A stretch of DNA of 60,190 bases from Echinicola pacifica DSM 19836 (GTDB taxonomy: Bacteria; Bacteroidota; Bacteroidia; Cytophagales; Cyclobacteriaceae): contig NZ_KB890750.1 of NCBI RefSeq assembly GCF_000373245.1, positions 772,030 through 832,219 of the forward strand, in the 5' to 3' direction. Of the stretch, positions 7,519 through 17,647 are shown in pieces (the first letter of the stretch is position 1; every line of letters begins with the position of its first letter). A program made the position numbers and the translations under genes. The notes beneath the pieces were generated by a model. That model saw only the letters and a program-made list of their open reading frames with translations, had not been told where the DNA came from and did not search any database.

Positions 7519-8934
7519 TTAAAATGTAATTTTCAACCTATCCACAAGCAAAAACACTGCTAAAGAGGCCAGCAATCCAAATAAATTAGCATCCAGCTCC
7601 AATGGCAAAGGTACCTTGGCAATCGCCAAACCTGCGGTCACTCCTCCCCCAACCAGCATAGAAGCAAGAGCCGCAGAGGGATTTTTCTTCTTCCAAAACA
7701 ATCCTGCGAGAATAGGAATCAGCAGTCCTGATACCATAAAAGCATAAGAATAAAGCATTAGCTCCAGGACATTGGTCATCTGTAAAGCTATCACCAATGC
7801 CACCGCACCGATCACCAAAGTACTGATCTGACTTACCCTTATTCCAGCATCCTCAGACTTGTTTCTAAGCCACTTCCCTAATAGGTCCGTGGTAAGGTTT
7901 CCTGAGGCAGCCATCAGGCAGGAATCGGCTGTAGAAAGCACTGCCGAAAAGTAGGCAGACATCATCAGCCCCATAATACCAGCAGGCAATACATGTCGCA
8001 ATAAAATAGGAAGTCCCATCTCGGGGTCCAGGCTGGCCTGATCTCCCACGATCATACCCTGCTCAAAAGCTACCTTGGCCAATAAGCCCAAAGCTACGCC
8101 CATAAAAGCCATGATAGGCCACTCAAAAAGCCCAGCGATAAACCAGGCTTTGCGTGCGGTCTTCACATCCCTGCTTGCAAAAATCCGCTGATATAAGGTC
8201 ATCCCTACAAACCAAATAGGCAAAATCGTAATCCCCCAATTGGCAAGGTCTTGCCATCGGATATTAGAAAGACTAAAATACTCTGCTGGTAAGGTCTGCT
8301 GGATTGCCTCCCAACCTCCTACGTGGTAGTAGGATATGGGCAAGCCAATAAAGATAAAGCCAGCCAAAAGAATAATCCACTGAATGGTATCAGTATAGAT
8401 TACCGCCTTCAGCCCACCCATCACTGTATAGATGACCGCGATGGCTCCCATGATCATTAATGCCGTATTCAAGCTTAAGCCCTCAAAAGTCCCTGAAGCC
8501 AGCTTGGCACCCGCCAGGAGCTGAGAGGATGTGAATCCAATATAGCCCACAAAACATATTATCCCAGCCACAAAGGCCACCCTCCTGTCAAAAAGGTATT
8601 CGAAAATCTGTGGAAAGGTATAGAATTTACTAAAGGCAGGGTTTGATTTCACCGCAGGAATCAAGAATACCGCTGCCAACCAGGCACCAATAAGGCCTGT
8701 AAATAGCATCCAGCTCCCCGAAAGGCCCATAGCAAAGCCTAAGCCTCCTAAGCCTATAGAAAACCCTCCTCCCACATCCGTGGCCACCACCGACAGTCCT
8801 ATATGCCATGGCCCCATACTTCTGCCTCCTACATAATAATCATCCTGGCCCTTATTATTCTTCATGAAATATACTCCCACGCCCAGCATGACTAACATAT
8901 ATACAATAAAGATGATGAGGTCAATTACTTCCAT
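7519..8934 (-). CDS. Sodium:solute symporter (SSS family)
   Basis: This 471-residue inner-membrane protein carries about 13 hydrophobic segments and the features of the sodium:solute symporter family (PutP/SGLT-like). They include an N-terminal segment (LIIFIVYMLVMLGVGVYFM), then YYVGGRSMGPWHIGLSVVATDVGGG in the unwound helix that binds substrate and sodium, and YFSAVLSTADSCLMAASGNL in transmembrane segment 8, whose Ser residues contact sodium in relatives. It starts the minus-strand unit that continues with a GNAT enzyme and a racemase-like enzyme, so an amino acid or related solute is the likely cargo. The cargo cannot be fixed from sequence. Confidence 0.85.
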   Translation of the reverse strand: MEVIDLIIFIVYMLVMLGVGVYFMKNNKGQDDYYVGGRSMGPWHIGLSVVATDVGGGFSIGLGGLGFAMGLSGSWMLFTGLIGAWLAAVFLIPAVKSNPAFSKFYTFPQIFEYLFDRRVAFVAGIICFVGYIGFTSSQLLAGAKLASGTFEGLSLNTALMIMGAIAVIYTVMGGLKAVIYTDTIQWIILLAGFIFIGLPISYYHVGGWEAIQQTLPAEYFSLSNIRWQDLANWGITILPIWFVGMTLYQRIFASRDVKTARKAWFIAGLFEWPIMAFMGVALGLLAKVAFEQGMIVGDQASLDPEMGLPILLRHVLPAGIMGLMMSAYFSAVLSTADSCLMAASGNLTTDLLGKWLRNKSEDAGIRVSQISTLVIGAVALVIALQMTNVLELMLYSYAFMVSGLLIPILAGLFWKKKNPSAALASMLVGGGVTAGLAIAKVPLPLELDANLFGLLASLAVFLLVDRLKITF

Positions 8935-9262
8935 TTACCCTTTTTATTATTTTATACACTGATTTCTAAAAAGCTTAAGTTATAATTCCGATGATATCAT
9001 CCTAATAAAACACCCAAAAACCTTAATATTCACAGTATAACCATATGTCAACTTATTTTAAGACAGGACATTTTACCTCGTCAGGAAAAATGGATGCATC
9101 GCTCCCCAGTTAATAGCTGCGAAAAACCCACCTCATAAATCGTAAGAATAGTCCCTTACCCAGCCAATAATAGCCTAATAAAAACCTATGAATTAAAGGT
9201 GAGAAGGAGCTGGATGAATTCGATTTTTAAAGGGAATTATTATTCGAAAAATTAAGACAAAA
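8935..9262. other. Gene-free spacer upstream of the symporter
   Basis: About 330 bases without a gene. The part next to the symporter start should hold its promoter, but I could not pick a confident -7 box. I see no repeat or further RNA-like structure here. Confidence 0.4.
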
Positions 9263-9291
9263 AAAAAGAGCCGGATCAACCGGCTCTTTTT
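9263..9291 (-). terminator. Terminator of the sdhCAB operon
   Basis: A 12-bp perfect stem (AAAAAGAGCCGG, 9263-9274, with its complement at 9280-9291) around an ATCAA loop lies 20 bp past the sdhB stop. On the minus strand it is followed by a run of Ts. Confidence 0.9.
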
Positions 9292-9311
9292 ATTAGATAT
9301 ATGAAGGTATC

Positions 9312-10061
9312 TTATACATTTTCACTACTGGCAACAGCCGAGAAGTATTCTCTATTCATACGGGCGATATTGGTTAGGCTGATACCTTTAGGGCATTCAG
9401 CAGAGCAGGCACCGGTATTGGTACATGCACCAAATCCTTCTGCATCCATCTGAGCGACCATCTGCTCGGCTCTTTCTTTTCGCTCCACCTGCCCTTGCGG
9501 CAGCATAGCCAATTGAGAGATCTTAGCGGAGGTAAATAGCATGGCAGAGGCATTCTTACAGGCCGCTACACAAGCCCCGCAGCCTATGCAGGTCGCTGCA
9601 TCGAAGGCTTCATCAGCGATTCTCTTTGGAATAGGAATTTCGTTGGCATCGGGTACGCCACCTGTGTTCACAGATACATAGCCACCAGCCTGGATGATAC
9701 GGTCAAAAGCACCTCTATCCACCACCAGATCTTTTACCACAGGGAAAGCAGATGCTCTCCAAGGCTCAATCACAATGGTATCTCCATCCTTAAATGAGCG
9801 CATATGAAGCTGGCAGGTCGTGGTCTGTTGTGGTCCGTGAGGCTTACCATTTATATACAGTGAGCACATACCACAGATCCCTTCACGACAGTCATGATCG
9901 AAGTGTACAGGATCTTCATTTTTTTCGGACAACTCCTCATTCAGCACATCGAGCATCTCCAGAAAAGACATATCTTCAGAGATCCCCGTCAATGTATAAT
10001 TATTAAAACTACCCTTGTCAGCGTTGTTTTTTTGTCTCCAAACTTTAAGTGTTAAGTTCAT
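9312..10061 (-). CDS. sdhB: Succinate dehydrogenase/fumarate reductase iron-sulfur subunit
   Basis: This 249-residue subunit carries electrons between the flavin of SdhA and the quinone/haem of SdhC at the inner membrane. The N-terminal plant-type ferredoxin domain has the 2Fe-2S ligands in CREGICGMC with a later CQLHM. The C-terminal domain has two cluster motifs, [11 protein letters not shown] and [15 protein letters not shown]. The length fits the group with one large membrane anchor. It is the last gene of the three-gene unit, 30 bp after sdhA. The enzyme links the TCA cycle to the quinone pool. Whether it runs mainly as succinate oxidase or fumarate reductase cannot be read from sequence. 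Confidence 0.97.
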   Translation of the reverse strand: MNLTLKVWRQKNNADKGSFNNYTLTGISEDMSFLEMLDVLNEELSEKNEDPVHFDHDCREGICGMCSLYINGKPHGPQQTTTCQLHMRSFKDGDTIVIEPWRASAFPVVKDLVVDRGAFDRIIQAGGYVSVNTGGVPDANEIPIPKRIADEAFDAATCIGCGACVAACKNASAMLFTSAKISQLAMLPQGQVERKERAEQMVAQMDAEGFGACTNTGACSAECPKGISLTNIARMNREYFSAVASSENV

Positions 10062-10091
10062 ACGAGTTATGAGTTTTAAATTTAGAAATAA

Positions 10092-12026
10092 TTACTTGTA
10101 GCTACGCTGAGTCAACTTCACATTTTCGAACTCAAGGATTTCCTTATTAAGTTCTTCCGGAACATCGTTTCCTTTATGCTCCCATGCTGCTACGTAAGCA
10201 AAGTTTTCATCATCCCTCAAGGCTTCACCCTCTTCAGTCTGATACTCGTCTCTAAAGTGACCACCGCACGATTCATTTCTGTGCAAGGCATCTCTTACCA
10301 TTAGTTCGCCAAGCTCAATGAAATCAGCTACCCTATGCGCTTTTTCCAGCGATAAGTTCAGCTCCTCATTATCCCCTAGAACTTTCACATCTTTCCAGAA
10401 CTCTTTCTTCAATTCCTGGATCAGGCCGATAGCTTTTTGCAAGCCTTCAGCATTACGGGCCATACCACAATATTCCCACATGATCTTGCCTAAGCGCTTG
10501 TGGAAATCATCAATGGTTTTCTTTCCTTTGATGCCAAGTAATTTTTGAATTTTATCTTTCACTGCCTTTTCAGCACTTCTGAATGCTTCATGATCGACAG
10601 GTAATTTATCGTAAGGCATACCAGCGAGGTAATTACCGATGGTGTAAGGAATCACAAAATACCCATCAGCAAGACCCTGCATCAATGCAGAGGCTCCAAG
10701 TCTATTGGCGCCGTGATCAGAGAAGTTGGCTTCTCCAAGGGCATATAATCCTGGCACACTGGTCATCAGGTGGTAATCTACCCAAAGTCCGCCCATGGTA
10801 TAATGTACCGCAGGGTAAATTTTCATTGGGGTTTGGTAAGGATTCTCACCAGTGATCTGCTGGTACATATCGAAGAGGTTACCGTATTTGGCGCTGATCA
10901 GGTCTTCTCCATCTCTGCTGATCGCATCTCTGAAATCCAGGAATACAGCTTCACCAGTTTCATTTACACCGCGACCTTCGTCACATACGTATTTGGCATT
11001 ACGGGAAGCCACATCACGAGGCACTAGGTTACCAAAGGAAGGATACCTTCTTTCCAGGTAATAATCTCTGTCCTCATCCTTAATATCTCTAGGAAGAATC
11101 TCTCTTTTCCTGAGTTTCTGGGCTAGTTCTATAGTTTTAGGCACCCATACACGACCATCATTTCTCAGGGATTCAGACATCAGCGTCAATTTGGACTGAT
11201 GATCTCCGGAAACGGGGATACAAGTAGGGTGAATCTGCGTATAGCAAGGGTTGGCAAAGAAAGCACCTTTCTTATGCGCTCTCCATGCAGCTGTCACATT
11301 GGATCCCATGGCATTGGTCGATAGGAAAAAGACATTTCCATATCCACCAGTACACAGCAATACCGCGTGAGCACTATGAGATTCGATGGCTCCGGTGATG
11401 AGGTTTCTGGTCACGATGCCTCGGGCCTTACCCTCCACGGTCACTAAGTCCATCATTTCTGTCCTTGGGTAGAGTTTTACTTTACCATTGGCTACCTGAC
11501 GGCTCAGGGCAGAGTATGCACCGAGGAGCAACTGCTGTCCAGTCTGGCCTCGGGCGTAGAACGTTCTGGATACCTGAGCGCCACCAAAAGACCGGTTAGC
11601 CAATAGGCCTCCATATTCTCTGGCAAATGGCACCCCTTGGGCCACACATTGGTCGATGATGCTTACAGACACTTCTGCAAGGCGGTAAACGTTAGCTTCA
11701 CGGGAGCGATAATCTCCACCTTTGATGGTATCATAGAACAACCGGAAAACGGAGTCCCCATCATTTTGGTAATTTTTGGCGGCATTGATCCCCCCTTGAG
11801 CGGCAATGGAGTGAGCACGACGCGGGCTATCCTGGAAGCAAAAAGCTTTCACATTATAGCCAAGTTCTGCCAATGAGGCCGCTGCTGATGCGCCTGCCAA
11901 ACCAGTACCCACGACGATCACCTCATATTTTCTCTTATTGGCCGGATTGACCAACTTCATATTGAATTTATGCTTTGTCCACTTTTCAGCTAATGAACCT
12001 GCTGGTATTTTAGAATCAAGTATCAT
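10092..12026 (-). CDS. sdhA: Succinate dehydrogenase/fumarate reductase flavoprotein subunit
   Basis: A 644-residue catalytic subunit with covalently bound FAD. It shows the dinucleotide-binding [17 protein letters not shown] (about residues 41-57), the [12 protein letters not shown] stretch that holds the FAD-attachment region near the conserved HS ([11 protein letters not shown]), the active-site HPTCIP, and the C-terminal [12 protein letters not shown] with catalytic His/Arg residues. It is 12 bp downstream of sdhC and 30 bp upstream of sdhB. The length and sequence style fit the Bacteroidetes/epsilon-type flavoprotein that pairs with a single five-helix anchor. Confidence 0.97.
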   Translation of the reverse strand: MILDSKIPAGSLAEKWTKHKFNMKLVNPANKRKYEVIVVGTGLAGASAAASLAELGYNVKAFCFQDSPRRAHSIAAQGGINAAKNYQNDGDSVFRLFYDTIKGGDYRSREANVYRLAEVSVSIIDQCVAQGVPFAREYGGLLANRSFGGAQVSRTFYARGQTGQQLLLGAYSALSRQVANGKVKLYPRTEMMDLVTVEGKARGIVTRNLITGAIESHSAHAVLLCTGGYGNVFFLSTNAMGSNVTAAWRAHKKGAFFANPCYTQIHPTCIPVSGDHQSKLTLMSESLRNDGRVWVPKTIELAQKLRKREILPRDIKDEDRDYYLERRYPSFGNLVPRDVASRNAKYVCDEGRGVNETGEAVFLDFRDAISRDGEDLISAKYGNLFDMYQQITGENPYQTPMKIYPAVHYTMGGLWVDYHLMTSVPGLYALGEANFSDHGANRLGASALMQGLADGYFVIPYTIGNYLAGMPYDKLPVDHEAFRSAEKAVKDKIQKLLGIKGKKTIDDFHKRLGKIMWEYCGMARNAEGLQKAIGLIQELKKEFWKDVKVLGDNEELNLSLEKAHRVADFIELGELMVRDALHRNESCGGHFRDEYQTEEGEALRDDENFAYVAAWEHKGNDVPEELNKEILEFENVKLTQRSYK

Positions 12027-12038
12027 ATTGGCTTATTA

Positions 12039-12725
12039 TTAATTCAGGGATGAGAAATAGATGTAAATCGGCATGGATGCAAACAATGCCGGAACAAGGA
12101 TAGAAAATGCGCTTCCAATAAACTTGATTGCAGGAGTGTATTTCTTGTGATTAAGCCCCAAGGTCTGGAAGGCACTCGCAAAGCCGTGATTGAGGTGAAA
12201 TCCTAGGAAAGCCATGGCTACCACATACAAGATCACCAAACCAATATTAGAAAAAGCCAGGTTTACGACTGCATACAAATCTCTATATTCCCCACTCTCA
12301 TAGGTCACCATTGGAATGGATCCCCAGTGCATCTGAGCCCAGAAATTCTGAAGGTGAACGACGATAAAAATCAGAATGATGGTACCCAATACGCCCATAT
12401 TGCGAGAGTTCCAAGAGCTATTGCTGCTGGCTTTCACCTCTGCGTATCCTACAGGTCTCGCTTTCTTGTTTACCACTGATAGTATGATCGCATAGACCAC
12501 ATGGGCAATAATCGAGATATAGGTCAGATAAGACAAGGCCTTTACCAGTTGGTTGGTTGTCATAAAATCTGCGTATTCATTGAAGGCCTGACCTCCATCT
12601 CCCTTGAAAAGGAGCATATTTCCAGACACATGTCCTATCAGAAATATAATCAGGAATAATCCCGTAAGGGCCATTAGCAACTTTCGTCCCAAAGTGCTAG
12701 AAAAGGTTTTGGTTACCCAACTCAT
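12039..12725 (-). CDS. sdhC: Succinate dehydrogenase cytochrome b subunit
   Basis: This 228-residue membrane anchor binds haem and quinone for the SdhAB head. Five hydrophobic helices are visible: LLMALTGLFLIIFLIGHVSGNM, ALSYLTYISIIAHVVYAIIL, GVLGTIILIFIVVHLQNFW, IGLVILYVVAMAFLGFHLNHG, and FIGSAFSILVPALFASMPIYI. Histidines in helices 1, 2, 3 and 4 are candidate haem ligands, as in the single-anchor class with two b haems. It is the first gene of the operon and has a Bacteroidetes-type promoter about 50 bp upstream. Confidence 0.95.
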   Translation of the reverse strand: MSWVTKTFSSTLGRKLLMALTGLFLIIFLIGHVSGNMLLFKGDGGQAFNEYADFMTTNQLVKALSYLTYISIIAHVVYAIILSVVNKKARPVGYAEVKASSNSSWNSRNMGVLGTIILIFIVVHLQNFWAQMHWGSIPMVTYESGEYRDLYAVVNLAFSNIGLVILYVVAMAFLGFHLNHGFASAFQTLGLNHKKYTPAIKFIGSAFSILVPALFASMPIYIYFSSLN

Positions 12726-12777
12726 AAATTTCTTTCTTTATTTAATGTAGATGGTTTATTATAGTTCACTAGTCTAA

Positions 12778-12808
12778 CAAAGTTAAAGGCAGGAAGGTTA
12801 TCAAACAA
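12778..12808 (-). promoter_or_regulatory. Promoter of the sdhCAB operon
   Basis: On the minus strand TAACTTTG (12785-12778) matches the Bacteroidetes -7 consensus TAnnTTTG exactly. A TTG lies 20 bp upstream (12808-12806), the usual -33 spacing. This predicts a leader of about 45 nt before the sdhC ATG. Confidence 0.7.
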
Positions 12809-12935
12809 TGGGCTTTGGGACTAATCAACTTATTTTAAAACGTTCTAAATAATTATTAAAACCACTTTCTACTGCCTTTTTGAAACTTTTTTGCCCCTGA
12901 GTGCTTTATTTTCCGTTTGGATTTCAATAAATAGG

Positions 12936-13015
12936 TTCACTTCATTAACTTTAATCCGTATATAAATGTAAAATGAAGTGAAATAAACTTGTTTACGTAG
13001 ATTCACATTTACGTA
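12936..13015. promoter_or_regulatory. Dyad and direct repeat upstream of the surface-protein gene
   Basis: An 11-bp perfect inverted repeat (TTCACTTCATT at 12936-12946, complement at 12972-12982) is followed by two copies of TTTACGTA at 12992-12999 and 13008-13015. They lie 76 to 150 bp before the ATG at 13092. They may be regulator sites for the surface-protein operon. No regulator is identified. Confidence 0.4.
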
Positions 13016-13091
13016 TATACACGTGAAATTTTTAAGTAAACTGCCTCCAATTTGGTTTTGGGACCAGGCAAAAGCCATAAGCATACTTAAT

Positions 13092-15878
13092 ATGAGAATA
13101 AAAGCTTTACTACTCACAGCTGTTTTATTGACCCTCGCAGGATTCCATGAATTGATGGCGACCCATATTCGGGCCGGTGAGATTATTGCAGAAAGAATAT
13201 CTACCACCTCGCTGACTTATAGGATCGTGGTGGTGGGCTACACCGATACACGTTCCTCCGTGGTCTTTGGCCCGGGAAAAATCGCCTTTGGTGATGGTCG
13301 GGTAGTAGAAAACCTCAATACTGAAAGTGACTTTAGTAGAGTCGAGTCGCTGGGAAATCAGATTGAAAAAAACATTTTCGTGATTACCCATACTTATCAA
13401 GGGCCTGGCCAATACACGATAAGGTTTCAGGAATTTAACCGAAATGACCTTACCCTAAACATGGACAATTCGGTGGAAACCCCCTTCTATATCGAAACCA
13501 TGATCACAATTGATCCCTTCGTAGGCATCAATAACTCCCCTATCCTCACCATCCCCCCGGTGGACAATGGGCAGATCAACACACGATACATTCATAATCC
13601 GGGAGCTTACGATCCGGATGGAGATAGCCTCGCTTATCGATTTAAGGATGTGGTGCCACTTCAGGATTTCAAAACGCCCGTAAGCAACTACCGAAGTCCT
13701 GCCAGCAGCGAATTTAGCTTCAATAGGGAAGATGGCTCTCCCAATCCCTTCATCACCATGGATCCCCTTACGGGAGATCTGGTCTGGGATGCACCAGGCA
13801 TAGCCGGCCAATATAACGTAGCTTTTCATATAGAAGAATGGCGAAAGGTCAACGGGGAGTATATGAAGATAGGCTATGTGGTCCGGGATATGCAGATCAT
13901 CATCGAAAACTCCGATAATCAGCGCCCCGAGCTCATACTTCCACCAGACTTATGTGTCATCGCAGGCACAGATATTAGCGAGATTATCCAAGGCTTTGAC
14001 CCGGATGGGGATGATATAAAAATTGAAGTCTTCGGAGATCCTATTGAGATTTCCTCCTCTCCTGCTACCTACAGCCCGCTGGCCACCTATCAGGCCTCTC
14101 CAGGCATCATCAACTTTGACTGGCAGACGATCTGCAACCATGTCAGAGCCCGCGACTATCAGGTGAGAGTGCGTATCACTGATGATCCTGACTCAGGCCC
14201 TGCCCTGGTGGACATCAAGACTTGGAATATCCAGGTAATCGGCCCCGCCCCAATCATACAGGATGTGGTGCAGAGTGAAGGGCGATCGGCGGATCTAAGT
14301 TGGGATCCCTATTCCTGTGCCAATAGCGCAGAGATCATGGAAATCTGGAGAAGTGTCAATAGCAATCCTTATACTCCGGACTCTTGCGAGACGGGTATAC
14401 GTGACGGCTATGAGCTCATAGGCACTACTAATATGAGTACTTTTGAATTTGAAGATAATAATAATGGCACCGGGCTAGCTCCAGGAAATACCTACTGCTA
14501 TCGTCTTGTGGCCAGCTATCCTCAGCCACGAGGTGGCGAAAGTAAAGTTTCTGAAGAATTCTGTATCACCATCGATGTAGATGTTCCCATCATCACCAAT
14601 GTGAGCGTGGAAAATACTGATGCGGTCACTGGCGAAATCGATGTAAAATGGACTCCTCCTTACGATATTGATACACAGCAATACCCTGGCCCTTATGAAT
14701 ACCAACTGTTGAGATCACAGGGCTTTATGGGCAACTCCAATCTAGAATTGGTGACCACCACAAGTGATACCTTATTCACCGATACTGGCTTGAATACCGC
14801 AGACCATGTTTACAGTTATAAAGTCGTCCTATTCGATGGTGGACAAGCGATAGACACTTCCAGTGTGGCTTCCTCTGTATGGGTGCAGCCCACCATCATC
14901 AATGAGGCCATAGAACTTAAGTGGGAATTTAATGTTCCTTGGAACAATCGCATTGCTGAATATACCCATGAGGTCTATAGAAATCGAACCGATGCCAATG
15001 CCACTGATGAAGACGTCTTTACCCTAATTGCAGAGGTAAATGTCAGCAGCTCAGGCTTCATTTTCTTAGATGATGGTAGTCATAATGGAGTCCCACTGAG
15101 CAAGGATACCGAATATTGCTATTATATCATCACCAAAGGAGCCTATAATGTCCCTATGATAGAATATCCACTGGTCAATAAGTCTCAAATCATATGTGCC
15201 CGACCAGATGATAATACCCTGCCATGTCCCCCAGTGCTCACCTACGAAGGGCCAGACTGTGCAGAACTGCTGGCAAATGAAGAATGTAGCTTTTCTAGCT
15301 ACTTCCATAACCTAAGCTGGGAGCCGGACTTCACCGCCACCTGTGATGATGAGCTAGGTGCATTCCGCATTTACTTTAGCCTCACCGGTGAGGAAGGTAC
15401 TTTTGAGCTGACCCGCACGGTAAGCTCTCTCGATAGAACAGCCACACTTTCAGAATTGGATGATTTTAAAGGATGCTACTATATCACCGCCGTGGATCGA
15501 TCTGGGAATGAAAGTGCCCCGAGCAATATCGTATGCGTGGACAACTGCCCGAACTACGAGCTGCCAAACGCCTTCACTCCAAATGCTGATGGTACCAACG
15601 ACACCTTCATGGCTTTTGACAACCCTTTCTCTAGATGCCCTCGATTCGTGGAAGCGGTGGAAATTAAGATCTTCAATCGCTGGGGCGTCCAGGTTTTTGA
15701 ATATAATAGCAGTTCCTCAAACGAAAAAGACATTTATATTCGTTGGAATGGTACCGACCAAAATGGTAATGAGCTTCCTGCTGGAACTTACTTCTACAAT
15801 GCCACCGTATTATTCGATGCCAATGAGGTAAGTCTCCAGCGCCAGGAGCTTAAAGGACACATTCAAATTATCAAATGA
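13092..15878 (+). CDS. Large surface protein with T9SS type-B (CHU_C) sorting domain
   Basis: The 928-residue product is exported and then passed through the type IX secretion system to the cell surface or medium. I place the start at 13092, where MRIKALLLTAVLLTLAGF gives a signal peptide. The upstream 23 codons are not signal-like. The mature part begins ATHIRAGEI, a common start of type-B T9SS cargo, and continues with Ig/cadherin-like and fibronectin-like repeats (for example NPGAYDPDGDSLAYRF, IIQGFDPDGDDIKIEV). From about residue 825 it ends in the gliding-motility-associated C-terminal domain: NAFTPNADGTNDTF, IFNRWGVQVFEY, WNGTDQNGNELPAGTYFY, GHIQIIK. No catalytic domain is visible, so an adhesin or structural role is likely. 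Its stop overlaps the next start. Confidence 0.9.
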   Translation: MRIKALLLTAVLLTLAGFHELMATHIRAGEIIAERISTTSLTYRIVVVGYTDTRSSVVFGPGKIAFGDGRVVENLNTESDFSRVESLGNQIEKNIFVITHTYQGPGQYTIRFQEFNRNDLTLNMDNSVETPFYIETMITIDPFVGINNSPILTIPPVDNGQINTRYIHNPGAYDPDGDSLAYRFKDVVPLQDFKTPVSNYRSPASSEFSFNREDGSPNPFITMDPLTGDLVWDAPGIAGQYNVAFHIEEWRKVNGEYMKIGYVVRDMQIIIENSDNQRPELILPPDLCVIAGTDISEIIQGFDPDGDDIKIEVFGDPIEISSSPATYSPLATYQASPGIINFDWQTICNHVRARDYQVRVRITDDPDSGPALVDIKTWNIQVIGPAPIIQDVVQSEGRSADLSWDPYSCANSAEIMEIWRSVNSNPYTPDSCETGIRDGYELIGTTNMSTFEFEDNNNGTGLAPGNTYCYRLVASYPQPRGGESKVSEEFCITIDVDVPIITNVSVENTDAVTGEIDVKWTPPYDIDTQQYPGPYEYQLLRSQGFMGNSNLELVTTTSDTLFTDTGLNTADHVYSYKVVLFDGGQAIDTSSVASSVWVQPTIINEAIELKWEFNVPWNNRIAEYTHEVYRNRTDANATDEDVFTLIAEVNVSSSGFIFLDDGSHNGVPLSKDTEYCYYIITKGAYNVPMIEYPLVNKSQIICARPDDNTLPCPPVLTYEGPDCAELLANEECSFSSYFHNLSWEPDFTATCDDELGAFRIYFSLTGEEGTFELTRTVSSLDRTATLSELDDFKGCYYITAVDRSGNESAPSNIVCVDNCPNYELPNAFTPNADGTNDTFMAFDNPFSRCPRFVEAVEIKIFNRWGVQVFEYNSSSSNEKDIYIRWNGTDQNGNELPAGTYFYNATVLFDANEVSLQRQELKGHIQIIK

Positions 15879-16309
15879 GTAATATAACTGAGCAATACGA
15901 TATCGTACTTTTCGATGGAGTCTGTAATCTATGCAATCAAGCCGTAGATTTCGTGATCCAGAGAGATCCGGAAAATCATTTCAAAATAGCCTCCCTGCAA
16001 GATAAACCAGGCAAACGTCTGCTTAGAGGGAGAAATTTAAATGAGGATTACCTGGATTCTTTGGTACTGTTGAGAGAGGATAAGGTATATTATAAGAGCA
16101 GAGCGGCTCTGGAAATCACTAAAAAACTTAAGGGGCTCTGGCCCCTTTTGTATGGTTTCATTATTGTACCCGCATTCATCAGAGATCCTGTTTATGACTA
16201 TATAGCCCGAAATCGCTATAAATGGTTTGGAAAAAAAGAAACCTGTAGGTTTCCTACTGAAGAGGACAAAATGAAATTCCTAAAATTAGAGGATTTGGAA
16301 AAAGCCTAA
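15875..16309 (+). CDS. DCC-family thiol-disulfide oxidoreductase-like protein (DUF393)
   Basis: This 144-residue protein belongs to the DCC (DUF393/YuxK) family, named for its DxxCxxC motif, seen here as FDGVCNLCNQAVDFVIQRD near residue 14. The family has a thioredoxin-like fold and is annotated as putative thiol-disulfide oxidoreductase. The true activity is poorly known. The ATG overlaps the stop of the T9SS surface-protein gene in an ATGA, so the two are probably translated in a coupled way. That is odd because this protein has no signal peptide and should stay in the cytosol. No partner function is apparent. Confidence 0.85.
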   Translation: MSNITEQYDIVLFDGVCNLCNQAVDFVIQRDPENHFKIASLQDKPGKRLLRGRNLNEDYLDSLVLLREDKVYYKSRAALEITKKLKGLWPLLYGFIIVPAFIRDPVYDYIARNRYKWFGKKETCRFPTEEDKMKFLKLEDLEKA

Positions 16310-16696
16310 TATATTGAGCCTTTGGCAATTATTATTAGCTCTTCCGCAGGATAATTCTCACTAGCAATAGGAAGCCCTCTCATCCTATTATTCCATTTGG
16401 CCATAGGGGTTTTGATGCGTCGTTTTTTTGGTATATTTGCTATCCAAATTAAAGAAGCCTAACCTTTTCCGGTATTTAATTTAGTATCCATAAAAGTCTA
16501 ATCAGGGCTTTCCGAAGCTTTAGGGTTTTGGGTATCTTTTGAGAATGGCAAGGCTAAAGGTAGCATTAATAGGACATTATTTAAATTATTATTTCACTGA
16601 TAATCAACACTATGCCATTCAAAGAATTGGTATAAATCAGCAGCAGAAATAGTGATAGTTTATTAATCTGATTTTCACACAAAAAGACCTTATAGT
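16310..16696. other. Gene-free interval before fabD
   Basis: A 387-base AT-rich spacer with no convincing gene, RNA or repeat. The fabD promoter should lie in its last part, but I could not choose a box with confidence. Confidence 0.35.
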
Positions 16697-17572
16697 ATGA
16701 AAGCATATGTATTCCCTGGTCAGGGCGCCCAATTCCCAGGAATGGGTAAAGACCTATACGAAAGTAATGAAGAAGCTAAGAGATTATTTGAGCAAGCAAA
16801 TGAGATTTTAGGTTTTAATATCAGTGAAATCATGTTTAATGGAACCGCTGATGAGCTTAAGCAAACCAATGTCACTCAACCAGCCGTATTTTTACATTCC
16901 GTAATTTTGGCTAAGACCACTCCCGATTTTAAGCCAGATATGGCTGCGGGACATTCTTTGGGTGAGCTATCTGCCTTGGTGGCAGTAGATGCGCTATCCT
17001 TTGAAGATGGGCTAAACCTGGTTTATCAGCGCGCACTTGCAATGCAGGAAGCTTGTGAAATCAATCCTTCCACTATGGCGGCGATCCTGGGGCTGGAAGA
17101 TGCCAAAGTAGAGGAGCTTTGTGCCTCCATAGAGGAAGAAACGGTGGTTGCGGCAAATTATAATTGCCCTGGTCAACTGGTGATTTCTGGCTCCAATAAG
17201 GGAATCGAAATCGCCTGTGAAATAGCCAAAGAAGCAGGTGCAAAGAGAGCCCTGCCCCTTCCTGTGGGCGGAGCATTTCACTCCCCATTGATGGAGCCTG
17301 CTCGCGAGAAACTAGAAAAAGCCATTGCCGCCACCAGCTTCAAGACGCCCTCTTGCCCTGTATACCAAAATGTAAGCACCAAGGGTGAAACCGAGGTGGA
17401 AACCATCAAGAAAAACCTTATCGCTCAACTTACTGCTCCCGTAAAATGGACCCAGTCTGTCCAAAACATGGTGGCCGACGGAGCAACAGAATTTGTTGAA
17501 TGCGGCCCAGGAAAAGTACTGCAAGGCTTAGTGAAGAAAATTCATCGCGAAGCCGAAGTTTCAGGCCTTTAA
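16697..17572 (+). CDS. fabD: ACP S-malonyltransferase
   Basis: This 291-residue enzyme moves malonyl from CoA to acyl carrier protein to feed fatty-acid elongation in the cytosol. The nucleophile is S87 in GHSLGELSA and the partner histidine is H195 in GGAFHSPLM. The N-terminal FPGQGAQFPGMGKDL and the C-terminal FVECGPGKVLQGLVKKI are typical of the family. The start at 16697 is fixed by the conserved MKAYVFPGQGAQ. It is a single-gene unit with its own terminator at 17603-17646. The nearest following gene, bioA, is another acyl-chain-related pathway gene, but a terminator and a dyad separate them. Confidence 0.95.
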   Translation: MKAYVFPGQGAQFPGMGKDLYESNEEAKRLFEQANEILGFNISEIMFNGTADELKQTNVTQPAVFLHSVILAKTTPDFKPDMAAGHSLGELSALVAVDALSFEDGLNLVYQRALAMQEACEINPSTMAAILGLEDAKVEELCASIEEETVVAANYNCPGQLVISGSNKGIEIACEIAKEAGAKRALPLPVGGAFHSPLMEPAREKLEKAIAATSFKTPSCPVYQNVSTKGETEVETIKKNLIAQLTAPVKWTQSVQNMVADGATEFVECGPGKVLQGLVKKIHREAEVSGL

Positions 17573-17602
17573 ACATCATATTCTTTCTATAGAAATGCAT
17601 CA

Positions 17603-17646
17603 ATTGCTTTTCCGACCCTGCAGTTCGGGAAAGCAATTTTTCTTTT
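17603..17646 (+). terminator. Terminator of fabD
   Basis: ATTGCTTTTCCGA (17603-17615) pairs with TCGGGAAAGCAAT (17624-17636), with one G-T pair, across an 8-nt loop and is followed by TTTTCTTTT. Confidence 0.85.
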
Positions 17647-17647
17647 A

